DNA of 6,983 nt from contig JACOVV010000233.1 of the NCBI GenBank assembly GCA_016177145.1, forward strand, positions 1 through 6,983. The letters are read 5' to 3'. This DNA comes from Candidatus Omnitrophota bacterium (GTDB lineage: Bacteria; Omnitrophota; Gorgyraeia; JACOVV01). Below, in pieces: positions 1 to 5,210 of the stretch. The notes below the pieces were generated by a model. It had not been told where the DNA came from and made no database searches. It saw only the letters and a list, made by a program, of their open reading frames with translations. A program made the translations under genes and the position numbers. Within the stretch, counting starts at the first letter, position 1; each line of letters starts with the position of its first letter.

Positions 1-20
1 GTTTGAAACCCGCCCCTACA
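1..20. repeat. Right half of a GTAGGGGC...GCCCCTAC palindromic repeat, cut by the window edge
   Basis: The sequence gtttgaaacccgcccctaca matches the spacer and right arm of the complete 31-bp copy at 1137-1167, with a G instead of T as the central base. The left arm lies outside the window. The repeat ends 8 bases before the cobT start codon, where a Shine-Dalgarno sequence would be expected. None is visible there. Confidence 0.8.
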
Positions 21-32
21 CAATATCCATGA
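1..32 (+). CDS. Possible 3' end of an upstream gene (partial), ending in repeat-encoded residues
   Basis: Codons from base 3 read LKPAPTQYP and then TGA at 30-32. That stop overlaps the ATG of cobT (29-31) as ATGA, the same junction as between cobT and the next gene. The residues KPAPT come from the right half of a GTAGGGGC-family repeat and lie in the same reading frame as the complete copy in the DUF4430 gene (GFKPAPT). I infer that the preceding operon gene ends here and is translationally coupled to cobT. Only about nine codons are visible, so its product cannot be named. The alternative is that this is a non-coding leader carrying the repeat. Confidence 0.35.
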   Translation, partial: LKPAPTQYP

Positions 33-1102
33 ATAATATTTTACAAAATCAATTAAATTACCATATTGAACCTTTGGATGCCGAGGCGATTGCCGTCGTC
101 CAACATCGCCTGGATCACCTCACCAAACCACAGGGGAGTCTCGGCCGGCTGGAACAGATTGCCTGCCAGTTGGCCGGTATTCAATGTAGGGGCACGGCGC
201 GCCGTGCCCCTACAGTTGCCCGCAAAACCGTCTTTGTCATGGCGGCCGACCACGGCGTGACCGAGGAAGGAATCAGCGCCTACCCCAAAGAAGTGACGGC
301 CCAGATGGTTTTGAATTTCCTGCGGGGAGGTGCTGCGATCAATGTTTTGGCAAGACAGATTGGCGCCAAGGTCATCGTTGTGGATATGGGAGTGGCGTAC
401 GATTTCAAAGAGCAAAAAGGATTAATTCACGCGAAGGTCGCGCCAGGGACGAAGAATTTTCTCAAAGAGCCGGCGATGTCAACAGAACAACTCCAACAAG
501 CAATTCGCGCCGGATGGGATTTGGCCGGCGCGGAAATTCAACAAGGGGTGGATCTGCTGGCCATTGGAGATATGGGGATTGGCAATACCACAGCCGCCAG
601 CGCGCTGACGGCAGTTCTCTGTAACAGAGAGCCATTAGAGGTCACCGGTCATGGAACCGGTATCGGTGAAGACGCGAGATTTCATAAGGCGAATGTCATT
701 CGCCGGGCGATTGCGGCGCGGCAACCCATTCCAGAGGAACCGCTGGATGTTTTGCAAAAACTGGGGGGTTTTGAAATCGCTGGAATGGTTGGAGTCATTC
801 TTCGGGCGGCGCAAGAGAGAGTTCCTCTGGTGCTCGATGGCTTTATTACCAGCGCGGCCGGACTAGTTGCTTATTGCCTGGAACCCAAGTTAAAAGATTT
901 TCTCTTCGCGTCTCATCTTTCAGTGGAACGAGGACACCAGGTTCAATTAGAGAAGATGGGACTGATGCCGTTGCTTAATCTTGGGCTTCGGTTGGGGGAA
1001 GGGACCGGAGCTGTTTTAGCAATGCATTTATTGGAAGCGGCGTGCAGAATCTTAAGCGAAATGGCGACCTTCGAGCAGGCGGGAGTATCTGAAAGAGAAT
1101 GA
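29..1102 (+). CDS. cobT: Nicotinate-nucleotide--dimethylbenzimidazole phosphoribosyltransferase
   Basis: CobT transfers the phosphoribosyl group of nicotinate mononucleotide to 5,6-dimethylbenzimidazole (or another base), making the alpha-ribotide that becomes the lower ligand of cobalamin; it acts in the cytoplasm. The 357-aa length is normal for the family. Family motifs are clear: LTKPQGSLGRLE (31-42), VFVMAADHGV (68-77), the MGIGNTTAASAL segment (about 182-193), KLGGFEIAGM before the domain core, and LRLGEGTGA with E324 in the position of the catalytic glutamate (E317 in Salmonella). Residues 53-62 (CRGTARRAPT) come entirely from a 30-bp palindromic repeat between LAGIQ and the AADHG strand, a variable loop in the family. 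The ATG at 29 lacks a visible Shine-Dalgarno site but overlaps a TGA in another frame, suggesting coupling. The stop overlaps the next ATG by four bases. Confidence 0.97.
   Translation: MNNILQNQLNYHIEPLDAEAIAVVQHRLDHLTKPQGSLGRLEQIACQLAGIQCRGTARRAPTVARKTVFVMAADHGVTEEGISAYPKEVTAQMVLNFLRGGAAINVLARQIGAKVIVVDMGVAYDFKEQKGLIHAKVAPGTKNFLKEPAMSTEQLQQAIRAGWDLAGAEIQQGVDLLAIGDMGIGNTTAASALTAVLCNREPLEVTGHGTGIGEDARFHKANVIRRAIAARQPIPEEPLDVLQKLGGFEIAGMVGVILRAAQERVPLVLDGFITSAAGLVAYCLEPKLKDFLFASHLSVERGHQVQLEKMGLMPLLNLGLRLGEGTGAVLAMHLLEAACRILSEMATFEQAGVSERE
185..214. repeat. Perfect 30-bp palindrome inserted in frame in cobT
   Basis: The left arm tgtaggggcacggcg is followed directly by its exact reverse complement cgccgtgcccctaca, with no spacer. 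It begins on a codon boundary and encodes CRGTARRAPT. It shares the TGTAGGGGC/GCCCCTACA ends with the other elements of the operon, and its core is the same as that of the cobQ copy. In mRNA it would form a very stable hairpin. Confidence 0.93.
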
Positions 1103-1488
1103 TTCAGCGTCTCTTAATTCTATTAATCCTTGTATTTGTAGGGGCGGGTTTTAAACCCGCCCCTACAGAAGCTAAATCTTCCAACACTATCCCCGTCGAA
1201 GTCGTCGTTGACTTCGGTCCTGCCGGTAAACAGGCTATTCAAAAACAAGTCGAAGTGAGCAAAGGTTCGACGCCTAGGGATGCCGTTTCGATAATCCTCC
1301 CGATCATGACCGGTTTGAGTTGCTGTGACACCCGCGAAGTGATTTCAATAGACGGGATCATCGTTAACCCAGCCGAAAACCGATGGTGGATCTGCCTCCT
1401 CAACGGTTCTAAAAACGTCAATCCTCGAACAGCGAAATTGAAAGCGGGAGATATTGTCCAGTGGAAGTATATTACTGAGGTTCGATAA
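1099..1488 (+). CDS. Small exported DUF4430 (transcobalamin C-terminal-like) protein in the B12 operon
   Basis: This 129-aa protein starts with a signal peptide (MIQRLLILLILVFVG, residues 1-15) and continues as one small beta-rich domain (about 31-128). Recognisable DUF4430 features are VEVVVDFG at the start, a VSKGSTPRDAV segment (53-63), SIDGI (83-87), and the terminal block RWWICLLNG (95-103) followed by LKAGDIVQWKY (114-124), corresponding to the W..xxNG...GD.v.w.Y pattern. DUF4430 is related to the C-terminal domain of transcobalamin and intrinsic factor. Corrinoid binding or uptake is therefore an inference from family and operon position, not shown. Residues 14-23 (VGAGFKPAPT) are encoded by a palindromic repeat and form the end of the signal peptide; cleavage after A16 or A25 is plausible. 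There is no lipobox cysteine. Cysteines are at 75, 76 and 99. The ATG overlaps the cobT stop as ATGA. Confidence 0.85.
   Translation: MIQRLLILLILVFVGAGFKPAPTEAKSSNTIPVEVVVDFGPAGKQAIQKQVEVSKGSTPRDAVSIILPIMTGLSCCDTREVISIDGIIVNPAENRWWICLLNGSKNVNPRTAKLKAGDIVQWKYITEVR
1137..1167. repeat. 31-bp palindromic repeat in the signal-peptide region of the DUF4430 gene
   Basis: Arms tgtaggggcgggttt and aaacccgcccctaca are perfect 15-bp inverted repeats separated by one T. Read in frame they encode VGAGFKPAPT (codons 1138-1167). The element is 31 bp, not a multiple of three, so flanking bases must have been lost or duplicated for the frame to remain open. Confidence 0.93.
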
Positions 1489-1493
1489 TTCTT
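1477..1493 (+). promoter_or_regulatory. Ribosome binding site and candidate non-ATG start of cobS
   Basis: GAGG at 1477-1480 lies 7 bases before ATT at 1488-1490, which overlaps the TAA of the DUF4430 gene (1486-1488). The cobS frame is open from 1479, just after an in-frame TGA at 1476-1478. The residues before the first conventional start (TTG 1524) are IRQFLLAVQF, matching the usual CobS N-terminus. No Shine-Dalgarno sequence precedes TTG 1524. ATA 1485 and ATT 1494 are alternative starts. Confidence 0.45.
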
Positions 1494-2240
1494 ATTCGAC
1501 AATTTCTCTTAGCCGTTCAATTTTTGACAATTCTTCCTTTAAAGATCAAATTCGCTAAAGAAAAAGATTTATCTGCTTCAATGGCGTTTTATCCTCTGGT
1601 AGGGGGGCTGTTAGGCATTATTCTTACAGGGATGGCGGTTTTCTTCCATACATTCTTTCCGCAGGCGCCGGCGGTGTTATTCCTTCTTCTCGCCTGGGTG
1701 ATTCTCACGGGAGGGCTTCATCTGGACGGACTGGCGGATACTCTGGACGGATTTATCGGGGGTAAGAACAGGGAATCAACACTCTCCATTATGCGCGATC
1801 CGGCAATCGGAACAATGGGAGCGTTGGGAATTTTTTTTGTATTGGCTTTGAAAGGGGGGGCGCTTTACGCGTTGTGTGAAAAAGGATTGGTAGGGGCGAA
1901 TAATTATTCGCCCCTACCGTTTACCCTGGCGACAGGAAGATACCTGATGGGTTTAGGGGCTTTTGTCTCACGCTATCCCCACACGGAGGGGGCGGGAAAG
2001 AATTATATCGGAAGAATCTCCGTGGGAATTTTTACGGCCGCCTCTTTATTCGCGTTGTTCATCGCGGCAATGACTTTTCAATTAAAGGGACTTCTGCTGT
2101 TATTGACCGCGATGGGCGGGTCGATGCTTTGGATCAAATATTGTCATAAAAGGATCAACGGTATGACGGGAGATACACTTGGGGCGCTCGGTGAAGTGAG
2201 TGAAGCGCTTCTGTTAGTCACTTTGAGCGTAGGTATCTAA
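1488..2240 (+). CDS. cobS: Adenosylcobinamide-GDP ribazoletransferase (cobalamin synthase), membrane protein
   Basis: CobS joins adenosylcobinamide-GDP to alpha-ribazole (or its phosphate) in the inner membrane, the last assembly step of cobalamin. The conserved block LTGGLHLDGLADTLDG (73-88) supplies the acidic metal-binding residues D80, D84 and D87. IMRDPAIGTMG follows, and MTGDTLGALGE (226-236) is the C-terminal signature. Several hydrophobic helices are obvious, for example near 36-53, 62-75 and toward the C-terminus. Starting at ATT 1488 gives 250 aa and restores the family N-terminus FLLAVQFLTILPLK. The first conventional start, TTG 1524, would give 238 aa and cut into FLTILP. The exact start is therefore uncertain. 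Residues 135-144 (VGANNYSPLP) come from a palindromic repeat between two hydrophobic segments, probably a loop. One base separates the stop from the cobQ ATG. Confidence 0.93.
   Translation: MLIRQFLLAVQFLTILPLKIKFAKEKDLSASMAFYPLVGGLLGIILTGMAVFFHTFFPQAPAVLFLLLAWVILTGGLHLDGLADTLDGFIGGKNRESTLSIMRDPAIGTMGALGIFFVLALKGGALYALCEKGLVGANNYSPLPFTLATGRYLMGLGAFVSRYPHTEGAGKNYIGRISVGIFTAASLFALFIAAMTFQLKGLLLLLTAMGGSMLWIKYCHKRINGMTGDTLGALGEVSEALLLVTLSVGI
1889..1918. repeat. Perfect 30-bp palindrome inserted in frame in cobS
   Basis: ggtaggggcgaataa is followed immediately by its exact reverse complement ttattcgcccctacc. The GTAGGGGC/GCCCCTAC ends are shared with the other operon repeats, but the core (GAATAATTATTC) is AT-rich and unrelated to the others. 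In the cobS frame it encodes VGANNYSPLP. Confidence 0.93.
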
Positions 2241-2241
2241 T

Positions 2242-3798
2242 ATGTCTGGCCGGACGAAATTCCTGATGGTCCAAGGGACCGCTTCCTCGGTCGGTAAAAG
2301 CGTCATCACTACCGCCCTTTGCCGGTTCTTTAAGCAAGAGGGATTTAAAGTCGCCCCATTTAAATCCCAGAACATGTCCAATAACTCCTATGTTACCGAT
2401 GAGGGAGGAGAAATTGGACGGGCCCAAGCGGTCCAGGCGATGGCTTGTGGAATTCGCCCCAGCGTTTATCACAACCCCATTCTTTTAAAACCAACGACCG
2501 ATATCGGCGCCCAGGTGATCGTCTTGGGGAAGCCGGTCGGAATTTTAAGCGCCCGCCAGTATCATGACTATCAAAAAGAAGCTTTGCCGGCGATTGAAAA
2601 AGCGCTCGATCATCTTCGCTCAGAATATGATCTGGTCATTATCGAAGGGGCAGGCAGTCCGGCCGAAATTAATCTTTACGACCGGGATATCGTGAATATG
2701 AAAATTGCCCAAATGACAGACGCTTCCGTTATCCTGGTTGGGGATATTGATCTCGGCGGCGTCTTCGCCGCCTTTGTCGGGACACTGGAATTATTGCCGG
2801 CGGAAGATCGTAAAAGAATCCGGGGGTTCTTGATCAATAAATTCCGTGGGGATATCACATTACTCGAGCCCGGGCTTGATTTTCTGGAACAAAAAACAGG
2901 GATTCCGGTTTTAGGAGTGCTTCCCTATGATGAGGACTTGCATATCCCGGAAGAAGATGGTGTTTTCTGGGCGAAAAAAACGGGGACTGTTCGCGAAAAT
3001 AAAAAAATCTTGATCAATGTCGTGGAATTTCCTCGAATTTCAAACCACACCGACTTCGAACCGCTCATGAAAGAGCCTGATGTCGAATTGCGTTATATCC
3101 GTGAGGTCCCTGCTGAGGTTCCCGATGTCTTGATCCTTCCCGGGACACGGAGCACGATGGCTGACTTGGAGTTTTTACATCGTCAGGAACTTTTTGAATT
3201 CATTCGAGAACATGTTAAGAAGGAGATGAGACTAATTGGGATCTGCGGCGGTTACCAGATGCTGGGCGCTGAACTCATTGATGACGAACAGATCGAATCA
3301 ACCCGTAAGAAAATAGAAGGATTCAATTTCTTTCCCTTGGTGACGCGCTTTAGCTCAAAGAAATTAACGGCGCAAGTCCGGGGTATTCACTTGGAGAGTG
3401 GTGAAGAGATAAAAGGGTATGAAATTCACATGGGGTTCACGGAGGTCGGTAGGGGCACGGCCCTTCGACCAGGCTCAGGGCAAACGCGCCGTGCCCCTAC
3501 GCCTGTCTTCCAAGTAAGCGAACGAAACGGCAAGTCCGTTTCCTCCATGGACGGCGCCGTGAGTAAAGATCAGAGAGTCTGGGGAAGTTATATCCACGGC
3601 CTTTTCGACGCCGCCGGGTTCCGCCGCTATTTCTTGAATCAAATTCGCCAAGAGAAAGGGTGGGAATCCTTAGCTCCGGCGGCGGGTATAGAAAATTGTT
3701 CAGCGCAGTTTGACCGGGCCGCCGACATGATCCGTCGTCATGTCAAAACGGAAAAACTTTACGATTGGATAGGAATGTCATGCAAATCCCAAGCTTAA
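2242..3798 (+). CDS. cobQ: Cobyric acid synthase (glutamine-hydrolysing)
   Basis: CobQ (CbiP) amidates the b, d, e and g carboxylates of adenosyl-cobyrinic acid a,c-diamide using ATP and glutamine, giving adenosyl-cobyric acid; it is cytoplasmic. The N-terminal ATPase domain opens with the P-loop-like GTASSVGKS (12-20), followed by FKSQNMSNNSYVT and the Walker-B-like GDIDLGGVFA (167-176). The C-terminal class I glutamine amidotransferase domain has GICGGYQMLG with nucleophile C335, the KGYEIHMG motif, and WGSYIHGLFD with the catalytic-position histidine H452. At 518 aa it is slightly longer than usual. The excess is at 403-420 (GRGTALRPGSGQTRRAPT), encoded by a nested repeat just after GYEIHMG in a loop of the amidotransferase domain. 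ATG 2242 has a weak AGG about 8 bases upstream and follows the cobS stop by one base. The 3' end overlaps cobB by 19 bases. Confidence 0.97.
   Translation: MSGRTKFLMVQGTASSVGKSVITTALCRFFKQEGFKVAPFKSQNMSNNSYVTDEGGEIGRAQAVQAMACGIRPSVYHNPILLKPTTDIGAQVIVLGKPVGILSARQYHDYQKEALPAIEKALDHLRSEYDLVIIEGAGSPAEINLYDRDIVNMKIAQMTDASVILVGDIDLGGVFAAFVGTLELLPAEDRKRIRGFLINKFRGDITLLEPGLDFLEQKTGIPVLGVLPYDEDLHIPEEDGVFWAKKTGTVRENKKILINVVEFPRISNHTDFEPLMKEPDVELRYIREVPAEVPDVLILPGTRSTMADLEFLHRQELFEFIREHVKKEMRLIGICGGYQMLGAELIDDEQIESTRKKIEGFNFFPLVTRFSSKKLTAQVRGIHLESGEEIKGYEIHMGFTEVGRGTALRPGSGQTRRAPTPVFQVSERNGKSVSSMDGAVSKDQRVWGSYIHGLFDAAGFRRYFLNQIRQEKGWESLAPAAGIENCSAQFDRAADMIRRHVKTEKLYDWIGMSCKSQA
3449..3500. repeat. GTAGGGGC-family repeat in cobQ, split by a second element
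   Basis: The outer arms are gtaggggcacggc (3449-3461) and gccgtgcccctac (3488-3500). Removing bases 3462-3485 leaves aggggcacggc joined to gcgccgtgcccctac, identical to the inner part of the perfect palindrome in cobT. The encoded peptide is likewise RGTA and RRAPT separated by LRPGSGQT. Confidence 0.92.
3462..3485. repeat. 24-bp element nested inside the cobQ palindrome
   Basis: Compared with the intact cobT copy, exactly 24 extra bases (eight codons, LRPGSGQT) are present here, beginning ccttcgaccaggctcaggg. The arms ccctt/cctt and aggg give a weak imperfect hairpin. The boundaries may slide by a base or two because neighbouring bases are C/G-rich. It looks like a second repeat family inserted into the first, but no other copy occurs in this window. 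Confidence 0.75.
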
Positions 3799-5210
3799 TG
3801 ATCGCCGGAACTCACAGCGGAGTCGGCAAAACGCTGGTCACCATGGGGTTGACGGCCGCGCTCAAGGAAAAAGGGAACTCGGTTCAGGTTTTTAAAGTCG
3901 GCCCCGATTATATTGATCCCAGCCACCATCGAACCATTTCCGGTCGCCCCTGTTTTAATTTGGACAGTTGGATGCTGGATCGGCCAACGTTACAAAAGAT
4001 TTTCAACAAGGGAATATCCGGCGCTGACGTGGGATTGATTGAAGGAGTGATGGGTTTGTATGACGGGTTCAGCGGAAAGTCTGACGAAGGGAGCAGCGCG
4101 GAGATCGCCAAGTTGTTCGGTGTTCCAATCTTATTGGTTCTAGACGCCGGCGCCCTGGCTCGCTCTGCCGCGGCGATCGTCCAGGGGTTCACTCAGTTTG
4201 ACCCGGAGCTAAAATTCGCGGGCGTTTTGTTGAACAACGTCGGCGGTGAAAAACACGCGGCAATCTTAAAGGAGGCGATTGAATCGGCGACCAGGGTTCC
4301 GGTCATCGGTTTTATCCCCAGAGATAAAATATTGGAAATTCCCGAAAGGCATCTTGGATTGGTGCCCGCGCAGGAGCGGAATTTTCAAAAGAGCGTGGAG
4401 ATAATGAAGAATTTTATTTCTCGATATTGTGATGTAGAAGGCATTCTAGAAAGAATACGACAATCCAATGATTCTCTTGTAGGGGCAGGCCCCTGTGCCT
4501 GCCCGCAGGGCGGACACGGGGGTCCGCCCCTACGTTCTACAGATCATCCTGTCCGCATCGCCTACGCCTGGGACGAAGCGTTTCATTTTTATTATCAGGA
4601 CAATCTCGATTTTCTAGAGGAACTGGGGGCAGAGATGGTTCCATTCAGCCCCATTCATGATCATCGGCTTCCCGACGATATCCACGCTCTCTATTTCGGC
4701 GGCGGGTTTCCGGAGGTCTACGCCCAGGCCCTGCAGGCTAATATTTCCATGAAAGAATCCATTTTGACTCACTTCAAACAAGAAATCCCCATCTACGCCG
4801 AATGCGGCGGGCTGATGTATCTTTCAGAGGGGATCACGGACTTAGAAGGAAATTTTTATCGAATGGCCGGTATTATTCCTGGTAAAATCGAAATGACGGA
4901 TCGTCTGCAGGATTTCGGTTACCAACAGGGGAATCTCTTGAAAGATTCCTGGGCAGGGAAGGGAGATCAAACTTTCAGAGCTCACGAATTTCATTATTCC
5001 ACCTGGAGTGGTGAAGGAATTTCACCGGCGCATCGGGTTCAAGGAAAAAACGGAGCGCCAGATCGAACGGAAGGATATCTGAATTCTCATATCCTGGCGA
5101 GTTATCTTCATCTGCATTTCCTCGCGGTGCCTGAGCGCGCAAGGTGTTTGATTGAAACAGCAAAAAAATGTAAAATGAAAAATACCCATGGCTCAAGATC
5201 ACAGTTTTGA
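3780..5210 (+). CDS. cobB: Cobyrinic acid a,c-diamide synthase (glutamine-hydrolysing)
   Basis: CobB/CbiA amidates the a and c carboxylates of (hydrogeno)cobyrinic acid with ATP and glutamine. It acts before CobQ and shares its domain plan. ATG 3780 is preferred because AGGAA at 3771-3775 lies just upstream and the protein then opens MQIPSLMIAGTHSGVGKT as in the family; an in-frame TTG at 3765 is the longer alternative. The 476-aa product has the P-loop GTHSGVGKT (10-18), FKVGPDYIDPSHH, and EGVMGLYDG. Its C-terminal amidotransferase domain starts near VRIAYAWDEAFHFYY, with YAECGGLMYL (nucleophile C342) and SYLHLHF (H444). Residues 234-252 (VGAGPCACPQGGHGGPPLR) are encoded by a composite repeat exactly in the linker between the two domains. 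The gene starts inside the end of cobQ and ends 23 bases inside yajQ. Without the corrin-ring genes, the aerobic CobB and anaerobic CbiA names cannot be told apart. Confidence 0.96.
   Translation: MQIPSLMIAGTHSGVGKTLVTMGLTAALKEKGNSVQVFKVGPDYIDPSHHRTISGRPCFNLDSWMLDRPTLQKIFNKGISGADVGLIEGVMGLYDGFSGKSDEGSSAEIAKLFGVPILLVLDAGALARSAAAIVQGFTQFDPELKFAGVLLNNVGGEKHAAILKEAIESATRVPVIGFIPRDKILEIPERHLGLVPAQERNFQKSVEIMKNFISRYCDVEGILERIRQSNDSLVGAGPCACPQGGHGGPPLRSTDHPVRIAYAWDEAFHFYYQDNLDFLEELGAEMVPFSPIHDHRLPDDIHALYFGGGFPEVYAQALQANISMKESILTHFKQEIPIYAECGGLMYLSEGITDLEGNFYRMAGIIPGKIEMTDRLQDFGYQQGNLLKDSWAGKGDQTFRAHEFHYSTWSGEGISPAHRVQGKNGAPDRTEGYLNSHILASYLHLHFLAVPERARCLIETAKKCKMKNTHGSRSQF
4479..4533. repeat. 55-bp composite double-hairpin repeat in cobB
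   Basis: The outer arms gtaggggc (4479-4486) and gccccctac-type end gcccctac (4526-4533) match the rest of the family. Inside are two hairpins side by side: gggcagg/cctgccc (4483-4489 with 4498-4504, 8-base loop) and gggcgga/tccgccc (4508-4514 with 4523-4529, 8-base loop). In frame it encodes VGAGPCACPQGGHGGPPLR. It looks like two repeat units joined head to head. Confidence 0.9.
5148..5176 (+). promoter_or_regulatory. Candidate sigma-70 promoter for yajQ inside the 3' end of cobB
   Basis: TTGATT (5148-5153, 4 of 6 consensus bases) and TAAAAT (5171-5176, 5 of 6) are 17 bases apart, the ideal spacing. Transcription would begin only a few bases before the yajQ ATG at 5188, giving a leaderless or nearly leaderless mRNA. 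That fits the lack of a Shine-Dalgarno site there. The region is A-rich, so the match may be chance. Confidence 0.3.

Noticed and set aside
185..214. Palindromic repeats as intrinsic terminators or a CRISPR array
   Set aside because: No U-tract follows any of the hairpins, they lie inside open reading frames, and their irregular spacing with differing cores is unlike CRISPR.
53..415. Antisense open frame of 120 codons opposite cobT that also contains the peptide CRGTARRAPT
   Set aside because: The shared peptide results from the perfect palindrome being identical on both strands. The rest shows no family motif and cobT is certain.
1598..1612. tggtaggggggctg resembles the start of a GTAGGGGC repeat
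   Set aside because: There is no matching right arm downstream and the residues (LVGGLLG) are the normal CobS sequence.
3765..3779. TTG at 3765 as the cobB start
   Set aside because: ATG 3780 has AGGAA just upstream and gives the normal family N-terminus, so the longer form is less likely.
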